Positions 33,097-42,360 of a stretch of 51,488 bases of DNA are shown one piece after another. A program made the position numbers and the translations under genes. The stretch lies in NCBI GenBank assembly GCA_036495685.1, contig DASXMJ010000074.1:1-51488 (forward strand). Reading direction: 5' to 3'. The notes beneath the pieces were generated by a model, which searched no databases, was not told the origin of the DNA, and saw nothing but the letters and a program-made list of their open reading frames with translations. This DNA is from Candidatus Binataceae bacterium. GTDB taxonomy: Bacteria; Desulfobacterota; Binatia; Binatales; Binataceae. Numbering within the stretch: position 1 is the stretch's first letter; each line of letters starts with the position of its first letter.

Positions 33097-33125
33097 GCGC
33101 GACGCCCGGTCCTCCGGCGTCGCGC
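33097..33125 (+). terminator. Strong GC hairpin downstream of the lipoprotein gene
   Basis: Perfect 10-bp stem GCGCGACGCC (33097-33106) with GGCGTCGCGC (33116-33125), 9-base loop, 33 bases past the lipoprotein stop and followed by GCTGTTT. The U-tract is short, so termination may be partial. It separates the lipoprotein from the glycosyltransferase. Confidence 0.5.
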
Positions 33126-33170
33126 GCTGTTTCGCTAGTATGGCCGCTGCGCGGTGAAGCGCTCTCGCCG

Positions 33171-34076
33171 TTGACAACTACGATCACGACAGCAGTTCCG
33201 ACGCACAATCGCGCGGCCACCCTGGGCGACACGCTGGCGAGTATCGCCGCACTGAAGATCCCGTCAGGAACGGAGCTCGATTGCCTGGTCATTGACAATG
33301 CATCAACTGACGCAACCGCCGAGGTGGTGGAATCGTCGGCAAGTGCAGCGCCATTCGCGATGCGCCGGATTCTCGAGCCTCACCTGGGATCCAGCTTCGC
33401 GCGGAATCGCGCGATAGCGGAAGCGGCGAGCGATTTCATTTTTTTCATCGACGACGACGCCACCGCGGAAGCATCGTGGGCTATAGAGATGCTGGCAGCG
33501 CTCCAGAGCCGCGGCCTCGATGGCGCCTGCGGGATGGTACTGCCGCGCTGGTCTTCGCCGCCGCCCGCCTGGCTAGGGCCAAGCCTGTGGGTCAAGCTCG
33601 CGGTCCACGTTCGCGAGCAGATCGAAGCCGTCCCGGTCGAGCAGGCAGAGGTGCTGGCCAACTATTACAGTGCCAACGTCGGGTTTCGCAGGTCAGCTTT
33701 CGAACGCTTCGGCAAGTTTCGCGAAGACCTTGGAGTCGTGGGCGGGAATCCGATCTCAGGTGAGGACACCGAGCTGTTCGAACGAATACTCGCTCACGGT
33801 GGCGCGATGGGGCTGGCGCCGCGCGCCATCGTGCATCACCTGATTGCGCCCGAACGGATGACGCGAGCCTATTTGCTCCGCAAAAGTTTCGCCTACGGAT
33901 TCGGCAGTGCGATCGCAGGTGGACGGAGTCACAATCGAATTGACAAGCTCGTAAAGAACCTGGTGCGAATGACCGCCGCGGCACTACGTGGAAATGCAGA
34001 GCGCACGATTTATCACGAGTTGGAATGCGCGAACTTCATCGGCTATTGGCGCGGCCGACTGGCACAAAGGCGCTAG
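33171..34076 (+). CDS. Glycosyltransferase family 2
   Basis: 301 residues of GT-A fold: ITTAVPTHNRAATLGDTLASI at the N-terminus, LVIDNASTDATAEVV, and the metal-binding DxD-type FIDDDAT, then GEDTELFERILA (the general-base ED motif). This is a cytoplasmic or membrane-associated sugar transferase acting on lipid or glycan. TTG at 33171 is the start: it matches the family N-terminus, and no ATG or GTG is in frame closer. The gene converges on the MetE-like gene with 39 bases between. Confidence 0.87.
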   Translation: MTTTITTAVPTHNRAATLGDTLASIAALKIPSGTELDCLVIDNASTDATAEVVESSASAAPFAMRRILEPHLGSSFARNRAIAEAASDFIFFIDDDATAEASWAIEMLAALQSRGLDGACGMVLPRWSSPPPAWLGPSLWVKLAVHVREQIEAVPVEQAEVLANYYSANVGFRRSAFERFGKFREDLGVVGGNPISGEDTELFERILAHGGAMGLAPRAIVHHLIAPERMTRAYLLRKSFAYGFGSAIAGGRSHNRIDKLVKNLVRMTAAALRGNAERTIYHELECANFIGYWRGRLAQRR

Positions 34077-34115
34077 GATGTGGCCTAGAGCTAACGCGCC
34101 AATGTTGTGTTCGTC

Positions 34116-35207
34116 TTAGAATCGACGCGCTAGCCGATCTGCTACCTCTCGGTGGATGCGCAGAACGTCGACCAGTGTTTCACTGGGGCGCCGGCCGAGA
34201 CCGCATTCGGTCGCTACACCGAAATTTTGAAGATAGCTCTTTGCTGCTTCCGCCCGCTTGACCGAACCCTCGACCCCGTCGTGCAAATGAATGAGCCCGA
34301 GAAAGACGGCAGTGTCGCGGCTCGAGAGCTCGCGCAATGGCGCGAAATACGCTTCGTCGGCTCGGCCTATCGGCACGGGCATATGAATCCAGCTGACCGG
34401 CCGAACTGAGTGGGAAATCGCCAGATTCGCCATCCGAACTGATAGTGCGAGGTTTTCTGGCTCTACCAGATGATGATGCGCCAGGTCCCCGTAACAGAAG
34501 TGAAAGCCAAGCATCACTGCTGGCGGGACAGCCGTGCTGATCCGCTCGAATTGAGCGGCTGCCCGGATCCAAGGGTCGGGCGTCAAGAGGTTAGCGAGAC
34601 TCGGTCCGTCACCGGCATGGGTTTGCGTTTGCTCGGCAGCAGCGATCTCCAGAATCTCGACGCACACGTCCCATTGAATAGCCAGATCTTCATACGGAAT
34701 CCGGCGACAGATTTCACCAACCTCGCGCATCATCGCGAGTTCGTAAGCATCGCAAACGCGCTCGCGGTCCCGCGGCTGGTCGAAGAACGGAGTAGAGCCG
34801 CCCACCGGAGTTGGCAAACTTACTTGGAAACGTGCTCCTCGGGGAATAGCACCTTGCGCGCGCAACCTATGGAAAGTCGCGTACGACTCGCTCGCCCAGC
34901 CCGCGTATTTGAGGTCGTCAAACTGGATGCCCTCTGTGCCGGACCGTAATCGGAAGGTCCAATTATCGTCGTACTCTCTTGGAAATCCATCGTCCGAGCG
35001 CGGCCGTTTGACAGTGTCGATCGCCGGATGGCGGTCGAAAACAAATTTTGCCTGACATTGGATCCAGTTCTTGCGCGCGCCGACTTCACCATCAGGGTAG
35101 AGTTTGAGGTGGTCGCCCAAACCCTCCGCGCAGGTTTTGAATACCTCCTCGGCCGAATCGAGCGGCACACTTCCGACCAGCAAGACCTCGCCAACTGATT
35201 GTGACAT
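34116..35207 (-). CDS. MetE-like (cobalamin-independent methionine synthase superfamily) protein
   Basis: 363-residue single TIM barrel. Zinc ligands typical of MetE are visible: His236-x-Cys238 (FHFCYGD, like HMCYG in E. coli MetE) and Cys335 (TECGLG, like TQCGFG). The Glu ligand may be in the segment MPVPIGRADEAYF. Spacing His-to-last-Cys is 99 versus 85 in E. coli MetE. E. coli MetE is ~750 residues with a duplicated N-domain; this is only the catalytic-like half, a type seen in methyltransferases of unclear substrate. A MetE-like tail also opens the window. Neighbours give no substrate hint. Confidence 0.8.
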   Translation of the reverse strand: MSQSVGEVLLVGSVPLDSAEEVFKTCAEGLGDHLKLYPDGEVGARKNWIQCQAKFVFDRHPAIDTVKRPRSDDGFPREYDDNWTFRLRSGTEGIQFDDLKYAGWASESYATFHRLRAQGAIPRGARFQVSLPTPVGGSTPFFDQPRDRERVCDAYELAMMREVGEICRRIPYEDLAIQWDVCVEILEIAAAEQTQTHAGDGPSLANLLTPDPWIRAAAQFERISTAVPPAVMLGFHFCYGDLAHHHLVEPENLALSVRMANLAISHSVRPVSWIHMPVPIGRADEAYFAPLRELSSRDTAVFLGLIHLHDGVEGSVKRAEAAKSYLQNFGVATECGLGRRPSETLVDVLRIHREVADRLARRF

Positions 35208-35393
35208 TCGATTCGTCCTCCGATTGTTGACGATGGCCGCTCGTCCACCAGATTGAGCTAAGAAGGCCTTTAAGCACGATTACTATTTTCAGGTTGGATG
35301 AGCCTCGCATTAACACTCTGCGGTTGGCAAACGCGAGAATGCTGGCCGGGGTCGAGTCCACGGAGGCCGGACCGGTGCCTCAGGAGGGAATAG

Positions 35394-35804
35394 TCATTTC
35401 ACATACGCCAAGATTCCGCGCGTGAGGATTTGCTTCAGGTATGGAATCAGCTCGAGGTCTTCCATTTCTGCCGGCGACACCCAACGCGCTTCGAGATGTT
35501 CCTCTGGTTGAAGTTTCAGGCTTCGATACACGGTCAGCCTACAGGCGTACAGGGCTTGCATATAGGGTTCATCGATCATGTTGTGGAGCCCGAGCAGCCG
35601 ATCGACTGCCACGTCGAGCGAGGTCTCTTCCTTGATTTCGCGAAGCAAACCTTCCTCGGCGCTCTCGCCCAACGACAGATGACCGCCGGGCAGATCCCAG
35701 GTGCCGGGACAATAGTTCGCGCGATGCGAGCGCTTGAGCACCAGCAATCGCCCCCGGTTCGCGATCACCCCGTGCACGCCCACAAAAAATTGCGTCTCAG
35801 CCAT
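35394..35804 (-). CDS. Nudix hydrolase
   Basis: 136 residues beginning MAETQFFVGVHGVIANRGRLLVLKR; Nudix box GGHLSLGESAEEGLLREIKEETSLDV is complete, preceded by the CPGTWDLPGG motif. A house-cleaning hydrolase of nucleoside diphosphate derivatives; the substrate class is not determined. ATG at 35804 chosen because the fold begins there, although no Shine-Dalgarno is seen; the ORF extends 31 codons upstream. It is divergent from the CoA-transferase at 35926. Confidence 0.85.
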   Translation of the reverse strand: MAETQFFVGVHGVIANRGRLLVLKRSHRANYCPGTWDLPGGHLSLGESAEEGLLREIKEETSLDVAVDRLLGLHNMIDEPYMQALYACRLTVYRSLKLQPEEHLEARWVSPAEMEDLELIPYLKQILTRGILAYVK

Positions 35805-35925
35805 GGAAAGAGAAGCGCTCCGAAACGACCTAAGGCTAGCCTGCGGGCGAAATCCTCGCCAGTCGGTTTGTCCGATCGCCGCGATGCGCAGTAACATCCG
35901 CGGGTCTTCGAGAAAGGAGCGGTCG

Positions 35926-37155
35926 ATGGAAAAGTCGGACTTTTATCGCGATGCGCGCCAGGACCTGCCGGGACCGCTTGCCGGGATCCGCGTGCTCGAG
36001 GCCACCACCAGCTGGGCGGGTCCGATGTGTGGATGCGTGCTGGCCGATCTCGGCGCGGATGTCATTAAGGTCGAAGACCCAGCCGGGGAAGTGGGGCGTC
36101 GAATCCCGCCATTTCTGCCGGGCGCTAACCGCCCGATAAGCTTTCTTCAGGCCACGGTAAATCGCAACAAGCGCAGCCTCACACTCGATTTGCGCACACC
36201 GCAAGGGCGCGAGATTTTCTTGAAGCTCACCCGGAAGGCCGACATCGTGGTGCAGAACTTCCGACCCGGCACCTTCGACAGGTGGGGAGTTGGCTATGCC
36301 GCGTGTTGCGGCGTCAAGCCCGACATCATCTATGTTTCGATCAGCGGCTTCGGACAGTTCGGCCCCATTCACGACCGAGTCGGCTACGATCCACTTGCGC
36401 AGGCCATGTCCGGATTCATGTCGCTCAATGGGCCGGTCGAGGGAGGGCCCAGCAAGGCTCCAACTTTTCTCTGCGATGACCTGGCGGGACTGCACGGCGC
36501 GATCGCAGCGCTCGCGGCGTTGCAACATCGCGCGCGCACCGGCGAGGGACAGCACTGCGATGTGTCGCTGCTGGACGCGGCCATTTTTCAATCCAACGGT
36601 TACCTCACGCTGGGCGCGCTCGGGGCGCCGATGCCGCGGATGGGCAACGAATTTACCTTCTCCATTCCCTGCAACACGTTTCATTGCCGCGATGGCATCG
36701 TGATGATGGGAATCCTGCTGGATACGCACTGGAAAGTGCTGGCGCGAATCTGCGAACGCGATGACCTGGCGGACGATCCTGAATACGCGACTATCCCGGG
36801 TCGTATGAAGCATCGCGCTGAATGCAATGCGATGGCCGCGAAGTGGTGCGCAGATCTGACGGTCGACGAGGTGGTGGCGATTTGCGCGCGGGAAGGTATC
36901 GCATGTGCTCCGGTCAATACCTACACGCAAGCGGCGCAGGACCCGCATGTGCATGAGCGCGACATGTTACAGGAGACGATTCAGGAGGACGGCTCCCGCG
37001 CCCCGATCACCGGACCGGCCGCGAAATTTTCCCGCACACCCGTGCGCATACGGAACGGATCGCCCGCCCTCGGGGCGCACAATGACCAGATTCTGGACGA
37101 ACTCGGAATCGATGCGGCTGCCTGCGCGCGCCTGCGCAACGCCAAAGTCATCTGA
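35926..37155 (+). CDS. Type III (CaiB/BaiF) acyl-CoA transferase
   Basis: 409 residues: LPGPLAGIRVLEATTSWAGPMCG, LGADVIKVEDP, NRNKRSLTLDLRTPQGREIF, GVKPDIIYVSISGFGQFGP, then APTFLCDDLAGLHGAIAAL where the catalytic Asp (formyl-CoA transferase Asp169) lies, and TGEGQHCDVSLLDAA. Type III transferases move CoA between carboxylic acids through an aspartyl-CoA thioester. AGAAAGGAGCGG precedes the ATG. The gene converges with hyuB. CoA donor and acceptor are unknown. Confidence 0.9.
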   Translation: MEKSDFYRDARQDLPGPLAGIRVLEATTSWAGPMCGCVLADLGADVIKVEDPAGEVGRRIPPFLPGANRPISFLQATVNRNKRSLTLDLRTPQGREIFLKLTRKADIVVQNFRPGTFDRWGVGYAACCGVKPDIIYVSISGFGQFGPIHDRVGYDPLAQAMSGFMSLNGPVEGGPSKAPTFLCDDLAGLHGAIAALAALQHRARTGEGQHCDVSLLDAAIFQSNGYLTLGALGAPMPRMGNEFTFSIPCNTFHCRDGIVMMGILLDTHWKVLARICERDDLADDPEYATIPGRMKHRAECNAMAAKWCADLTVDEVVAICAREGIACAPVNTYTQAAQDPHVHERDMLQETIQEDGSRAPITGPAAKFSRTPVRIRNGSPALGAHNDQILDELGIDAAACARLRNAKVI

Positions 37156-37227
37156 ACGGCGCGCAGTCTTCGAACCCGCCAAGCGGGCGTGAACCGTGGT
37201 CGGCGGGCGCGGGTGAGATGGGTTTTC

Positions 37228-38793
37228 TCAGGGACGACCCCAGCCACCGCCGCCGGGGGTTTCAATCCGCACCCGATCGGTCGGCTGCAGGGTCGCGTTG
37301 GTCTTGGCGGCTAGCCCGGTGCGCCGCTTGCCACGCACCAGATAGTTCGCGCCGGAGGCGCCCGCGCCACCTCCCGCGAGTCCCCAGGGTCGCAGCGCGC
37401 GTCGCTCGGTCAACAGGCTGACGTTGGATTCGACCAGGCATTCGAGCTCGCGAACCAATCCATCACCACCTGGCGCTTTTCCTCGTCCACCTGAGCCGCG
37501 GCGGATCCGATACTCAGTAATCCGCATCGGATAGTACGCTTCGAGGGCTTCGATCGGCGTGTTGAGAGTGTTGGTCATATGCGTATGGATGCCAGAGGCG
37601 CCCGCATGGCCCGGAGCACCGCCGGCGCCACCCGCGATAGTCTCATAGTAGGAGAAATGACGATTTCGAAAGCGATCAAATCCGCCAATCGTCAGATTGG
37701 ACATCGATCCCGAACTTGCCGCGGGCACTTTAGCTGGTGCGGCCTTGGCTAGTGCACGGAACAGGACATCGACTATGCGTTGCGAGGTTTCCACGTTGCC
37801 GCCCGCTACCGCAGCAGGGGGAAGCGCATTCACGACCGATCCCAAGGGCGCGACCAGCTTGATCGGCTGCATCAGCCCTTCGTTTGCGGGAACGGCTTCC
37901 GAGGCCAGGCACTTCATAACGTAGAAGGTGGCGGACAGGGTGATCGCGTAGTTGGCGTTAACCGAGCCGCGGACCTGGGGCGCCGATCCCGTAAAATCAA
38001 CGAGCGCACGACCCTCGCGAATCCGGACGCTTACCTGAATCCGAATTCGTCGGGTGCCGAAGCCGTCGTCGTCGAGAAAGTCGCGGGCCCGGTACAACCC
38101 AGGCTTGAGAGCGCGCAAGGAGGACCGCATCAGCCGTGCCGCATAGTCTTTGAGCTCGTTCATCGCGGTACTGACCACCATGCGTCCCGAGTTCCCGACC
38201 AATGCGCGGAGACGGTCGGCGCCGACTCGAAGCGCGGCGATTTGCGCGCGCAGGTCGCCTTCACGTTCCTCGCGCACTCTGGTGTTGGCGAGAAAGAGTG
38301 CCATCACATCACGCGACACGGTGCCACGCTCGACGACTTTCACGGGCGGCAGGCGAAATCCTTCCTGGTAGATCTCAGTGGAGAGGGCCATTGACCCCGG
38401 GGCCATGCCGCCGATGTCGGCGTGATGCGCGCGGTTGGCCGCGTACGCAAATGGGCGGCGGTCTCTGCCGAGAAAAATCGGCATCACCAGGGTGAGATCT
38501 GGAAGATGGGTGCCGCCGGCGAAGGGATCGTTGAGCGCGGCGATGTCGCCTGGGTAGAGTTCGAGGTGCTGGATCGCGGCACGTACCGATAGCGGCGTGG
38601 ATCCAAGATGAACGGGTATGTGCGCGGCCTGCGCGACCAACTCACCCTGCGCATCGAACAAGGCGCAAGAAAAGTCGTGGCGCTCCTTGATATTGGGTGA
38701 GTAGCCGGTCTGACCGAGCACCACTCCCATTTCCTCCGCAATCGCGGCCAGCCGGTTGTTCATTACCGCGAGCGCCACCGCATCGAGCTTCAT
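37228..38793 (-). CDS. hyuB: Hydantoinase/oxoprolinase B-subunit family protein
   Basis: 521 residues matching HyuB: LGQTGYSPNIKERHDFSCALFD, PVHLGSTPLSVRAAIQHLELYPGDI, LNDPFAGGTHLPDLTLVMPIF, and EAYYPMRITEYRIRRGSGGRGKAPGGDGLVRELE. Coupled with HyuA by an ATGA overlap, forming the two-subunit enzyme that hydrolyses 5-oxoproline or hydantoins with ATP, or an acetone/acetophenone-carboxylase relative. A third subunit (gamma, small zinc subunit of acetone carboxylase) is absent, favouring the oxoprolinase/hydantoinase type. Confidence 0.9.
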   Translation of the reverse strand: MKLDAVALAVMNNRLAAIAEEMGVVLGQTGYSPNIKERHDFSCALFDAQGELVAQAAHIPVHLGSTPLSVRAAIQHLELYPGDIAALNDPFAGGTHLPDLTLVMPIFLGRDRRPFAYAANRAHHADIGGMAPGSMALSTEIYQEGFRLPPVKVVERGTVSRDVMALFLANTRVREEREGDLRAQIAALRVGADRLRALVGNSGRMVVSTAMNELKDYAARLMRSSLRALKPGLYRARDFLDDDGFGTRRIRIQVSVRIREGRALVDFTGSAPQVRGSVNANYAITLSATFYVMKCLASEAVPANEGLMQPIKLVAPLGSVVNALPPAAVAGGNVETSQRIVDVLFRALAKAAPAKVPAASSGSMSNLTIGGFDRFRNRHFSYYETIAGGAGGAPGHAGASGIHTHMTNTLNTPIEALEAYYPMRITEYRIRRGSGGRGKAPGGDGLVRELECLVESNVSLLTERRALRPWGLAGGGAGASGANYLVRGKRRTGLAAKTNATLQPTDRVRIETPGGGGWGRP

Positions 38794-40826
38794 CGCCCTG
38801 CCTCCAGATGCAGATTACCGTAGTCATCCACCCGCAGCGTGAATTCGGGCGCGACGTAGGCGGTCGCGCTCAGCTCGACCACAATCGCGGGGCCGCGGAT
38901 GCGCGCGCCCGCGCCCAGCGAGTCACGTGCAAACACCGGGGCACGGCGTTGGCGGGAGCGGACGAGCACGTCGGCCCGCCCAAGTGGAGATGCGGCCCCC
39001 CGCTGGCGGGGGATCTTCGCGAGCGAAGGGGGCTTGTCTGCGGCGCTGGCGCGCAACCGCAGATTAACCACCTCGACCGCGGCTTCTGATGCGCTGTGTC
39101 CGAAAGTTCGACGATGGGCGGCATGAAAGGCATCTTTGAAATTCCGCGTTAGCGGCACTTCGAGCTCGTAGGATTGTCCGCGATAGCGCATGTCGAGATG
39201 GACCTCGGCCGCGAACGCCGAGCGGGGTGCGCCCTCGCCTGCAAGCTCGCGCCGCGCCCGGACGATCAGCGGCCGCGCGCGCTGCATGAGGCGCGCGTAT
39301 GGAGGATCGACCTCGCGCACCGTCGTCGAGTATTCCCGCCCCAGCGGCGCGCCAATTGCTCCCCAAGCGCATAACAGCCCTGGATTTCTCGGAAACACAA
39401 CGTGCCGGATACCCAGATCCAGCGCGAGCTCGGCCGCGTGCATCGGCCCCGCGCCGCCAAAGCCGAGCAACACGAAATCGCGGGGATCGAAACCGCGCTC
39501 CACAGTGATCACGCGAAGGGCGCGCTCCATGTTGGCATTGACGACTTGAATCACGCCGCGGGCAGCCGCAATCAGGCTGGTCTTCATCACGGCCGCGATC
39601 TTGCGCACGGCAGTGCGGGCCCGGTCCGGATATAGGCGCATCCGACCGCCTAGAAAATTCCCTGCGACCAGGCGGCCCGCGATCAGATCCGCGTCGGTTA
39701 CCGCTGGCGCGGTCCCACGTCCGTAGCAGGCGGGTCCGGGGTCCGCGCCCGCGCTCTCAGGGCCGACGCGAAGAGAGCCGCCTGCATCGACCCGCGCGAT
39801 CGATCCGCCCCCCGCCCCGACCGTATGAATGTCGATTACCGGCGCGCGGACCGCATATCCGTCCGGATAGCTCAGCGTTCGGACGCGGGCTGCAGTGTAA
39901 AAGAGGGAAACGTCGGTGGAAGTACCACCCATGTCGAAGGTAATGAAACGATCGGTACCGATGACGCGGGCCAGCGCGGCGGCGCCGACTACGCCCGCGG
40001 CCGGACCTGACAGAATAGTCCGGATTGGTTCGGCGCGCGCCAGTTCTACCCCGGTGGCGCTGCCGTTCGATTGCATGATGCGCAAGCGCGCGCCGCGGAG
40101 ATTGCGACGCAGATTTTCCAGATGCGACGCCATCTTCGGCGCGACGTAGGCGTTGACCACCGCGGTCGAAAAGCGTTCGTACTCGCGGTATTCCGAGAGC
40201 AAACGGTGCGAGACCGACAACGGCCGGCGAAGTGCGGCCAGTGCGCGCGCCAGCCCCTCTTCCGCCCTTGGATTCGCGTAGGAGTGCAGGAGGCAGACGG
40301 CGAACGAGTCTGCGCCGGAACGTCGCGCGAGATTGGCGACGCGTGCGATTTCGCGCCGGCTCAGCTTGGTGAGCGACCTACCGTCATAGAGGGTCCGCTC
40401 ATGGACACCGATTCGCCGCATGCGCGGCACCAGGGGCTCAGGTCGCGATGGCGCCAGCGCATAGAGATCGTCACGATTCTGTCGGCCGATTTCGATCAAA
40501 TCTTCGAACCCGGCGTTAGTAAGGATCGTGACTCGCGCTCCCTTGCGCTCCAGGAGGGCGTTGGTCGCGACCGTGGAGCTGTAGGTGACCAGGCTGGGCC
40601 AAGTGTCGGGAAGCATCTCGCGCAGGCCCTTCAGGACCGCTCGTGCGGGATCGTCGGGGGTCGACGGAACCTTGTGAACACGCAGGGCTCCGTCGACGAT
40701 GGCAATCAAGTCGGTGAAAGTTCCACCGGTATCGATGCCGACCGCAATGTTGGACGAAGCATGTCGAAGCCTTGATGGCATGATGGCGGGACGAGCCGAC
40801 GCTTTTCGAACGACCCGCTCGCTCAC
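38790..40826 (-). CDS. hyuA: Hydantoinase/oxoprolinase A-subunit family protein
   Basis: 678 residues. N-terminal VGIDTGGTFTDLIAI is the phosphate-1 motif of the ASKHA ATPase fold, followed by VATNALLERKGARV, GTSTDV (FDMGGTSTDVSLF) and GFGGAGPMHA. This is the ATP-dependent subunit of hydantoinase/5-oxoprolinase and of acetone-type carboxylases. Start GTG at 40826 overlaps the stop of the upstream dehydrogenase by four bases (GTGA). A slightly later ATG (residue 16) is also possible, as the fold starts near residue 26. Confidence 0.9.
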   Translation of the reverse strand: MSERVVRKASARPAIMPSRLRHASSNIAVGIDTGGTFTDLIAIVDGALRVHKVPSTPDDPARAVLKGLREMLPDTWPSLVTYSSTVATNALLERKGARVTILTNAGFEDLIEIGRQNRDDLYALAPSRPEPLVPRMRRIGVHERTLYDGRSLTKLSRREIARVANLARRSGADSFAVCLLHSYANPRAEEGLARALAALRRPLSVSHRLLSEYREYERFSTAVVNAYVAPKMASHLENLRRNLRGARLRIMQSNGSATGVELARAEPIRTILSGPAAGVVGAAALARVIGTDRFITFDMGGTSTDVSLFYTAARVRTLSYPDGYAVRAPVIDIHTVGAGGGSIARVDAGGSLRVGPESAGADPGPACYGRGTAPAVTDADLIAGRLVAGNFLGGRMRLYPDRARTAVRKIAAVMKTSLIAAARGVIQVVNANMERALRVITVERGFDPRDFVLLGFGGAGPMHAAELALDLGIRHVVFPRNPGLLCAWGAIGAPLGREYSTTVREVDPPYARLMQRARPLIVRARRELAGEGAPRSAFAAEVHLDMRYRGQSYELEVPLTRNFKDAFHAAHRRTFGHSASEAAVEVVNLRLRASAADKPPSLAKIPRQRGAASPLGRADVLVRSRQRRAPVFARDSLGAGARIRGPAIVVELSATAYVAPEFTLRVDDYGNLHLEAGR

Positions 40827-41773
40827 GACGGTTTGAGAAGAATTTTGAAATTGGAAGATTTTGCCGCCGCTTCCATTGCCGCAGCGCCTTCCTCGAGCGG
40901 AAAAGTCCCATCGATCAGCGGCCGGGGATCGAGCCTGCCGCTTTCAAGTGCCGCCAGCGCCGGCGCTAACCGTCCGCATCGCGACCCGACCACGGTGATT
41001 TCGTTTACTACCAGGGGCGCCAGGTTGAGCGTCGCGCCGGTCGCCGCTGTGCTCTTCAGGACTATCGTGCCGCGCGGTTTGACCAACTCGGTTGCGCGGC
41101 GCAATCCGTCACCGTGGCCGGTGCAATCGACCACGTAATCGAACCTTTCCTTCAGATCCTGCTCGAGGGAAGTGGAAAGTCCCAGCGACACAAGCCGGCC
41201 GAGCTTTTGGGGATGGTGGCCCGCCACGATGGGCAGGTAGCCCTCGCGCTTCAGCGCCAGGGCAATCAACGCACCCAGCCGTCCATCACCCAACACGACG
41301 ATGGTACGATCGCGGGCGACGTGGAGCTGCTCGAAGATCTCGTAGGCGGCCGCCAGCGGTTCCGTGAAGACCGCAGTTTCGTCCGGGATGGAATCCGGAA
41401 CTGGGAGCAAATTTTCGTTTGGGAGGCACAGGTATTCAGCGAAGGCGCCGTCGCGGCCGAGAATCCCGAGCACTGTGCGGTCCGGGCAATGACGCGCGAG
41501 GCCGTTACGGCAATAGGGGCAGCGGCCGCAAGCGGTGTTGATTTCGCCAACCACGCGTTGGCCGCGAAGTTTCGGATCGTTCGTCGCTGTCACTCGACCG
41601 ACGAATTCGTGGCCCGGTACTCCCCGATAACCCATGTACCCGCGCATAAGCTCGAGGTCGGTGCCGCAAATTCCCGCCATGGAGACACGCACGATGGTTT
41701 CACGCGCGGTCGGGGCCGGATTCGGGCTATCAGATCGGAAGATCAGTTTTGGGTCGACCACGAGCGCGCGCAT
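40823..41773 (-). CDS. Zinc-dependent MDR alcohol/sorbitol dehydrogenase-like protein
   Basis: 316 residues. Catalytic zinc region GICGTDLELMRG and GHEFVGRV are intact, and the structural zinc loop CGRCPYCRNGLARHC has all four Cys. The Rossmann part reads VVLGDGRLGALIALALK, deviating from the strict GxGxxG. It fits the medium-chain dehydrogenase family (NAD(P)-dependent alcohol or polyol oxidation). It is the first gene of a tight minus-strand operon, overlapping hyuA by GTGA, so it probably acts on the same pathway as the hydantoinase-like pair, e.g. a hydroxy-acid or amide-derived alcohol. Weak ribosome-binding site. Confidence 0.87.
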   Translation of the reverse strand: MRALVVDPKLIFRSDSPNPAPTARETIVRVSMAGICGTDLELMRGYMGYRGVPGHEFVGRVTATNDPKLRGQRVVGEINTACGRCPYCRNGLARHCPDRTVLGILGRDGAFAEYLCLPNENLLPVPDSIPDETAVFTEPLAAAYEIFEQLHVARDRTIVVLGDGRLGALIALALKREGYLPIVAGHHPQKLGRLVSLGLSTSLEQDLKERFDYVVDCTGHGDGLRRATELVKPRGTIVLKSTAATGATLNLAPLVVNEITVVGSRCGRLAPALAALESGRLDPRPLIDGTFPLEEGAAAMEAAAKSSNFKILLKPS

Positions 41774-41841
41774 GGCTAGGAGCGGCGCGAATCAAATTCG
41801 CGCGATCGGCCCCATTCAAACAGAAAGAGCGCGGGACATGC

Positions 41842-41864
41842 CACCCCACGTGACGGTTGGGGTG
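41842..41864 (-). terminator. Hairpin just after fmdB stop
   Basis: Arms CACCCC (41842-41847) and GGGGTG (41859-41864) around an 11-base loop, beginning right next to the fmdB stop codon. There is no T-run, so it is only a weak end-of-operon candidate. Confidence 0.3.
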
Positions 41865-42212
41865 CTAATCTGCAGACTTAGCGGGGGTCGTCTTCTCGGA
41901 AGAGGAAGGCTTGGACTCGGTAGAAGTCTTTGCCTCGCTCTTGGCTTCAGTTTTGGACTCGCTCTGCGACTCGCCCTTCGGGCTGCCGTTCGGTGCCGAT
42001 GCGCCGTCTTCAGACGCCGGAGCGTGGTCCTTGCCCTTGTTTGCATAGTCGGTGGCGTACCAACCGGTGCCTTTGAGCACGAAGGAGCTCCGCGACATCA
42101 TCCGCTCCACCTTGCTCTTGCAGTTTGGACACTTTTTTAGCGGCGCCTCAGTGATACGCTGCATCACCTCGACGACGCCGCATTTGTTGCACTTGTATTC
42201 GTAAATTGGCAT
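41865..42212 (-). CDS. FmdB-family zinc-ribbon protein
   Basis: 115 residues. The first 40 are the FmdB zinc ribbon: [12 protein letters not shown] with Cys8-x2-Cys11 and KKCPNCKS with Cys28-x2-Cys31. About 75 low-complexity, Lys/Ser/Glu-rich residues follow ([20 protein letters not shown]), a charged disordered tail. FmdB proteins are putative regulators or small nucleic-acid/Zn binding proteins with no firm function. It lies 148 bases after yggT, last of the maf-group operon. Confidence 0.9.
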   Translation of the reverse strand: MPIYEYKCNKCGVVEVMQRITEAPLKKCPNCKSKVERMMSRSSFVLKGTGWYATDYANKGKDHAPASEDGASAPNGSPKGESQSESKTEAKSEAKTSTESKPSSSEKTTPAKSAD

Positions 42213-42360
42213 TTGCGGTCTCAGACTGCCAGTCGCGCGAATGCGACCCTACTCACCATTTAGGTAATCACCCTCGCCTACCGTGTCAACGTCGAGGGAA
42301 AGAATTCGGTTTTGATTCGCCTGAAAGCCAGCACTCCTCGGCTTGGAGTGCCGATCAAGG

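Noticed and set aside
35836-36954. 372-codon minus-strand ORF opposite the CoA-transferase
   Set aside because: Shadow with no motif; the plus strand has the full CaiB/BaiF pattern.
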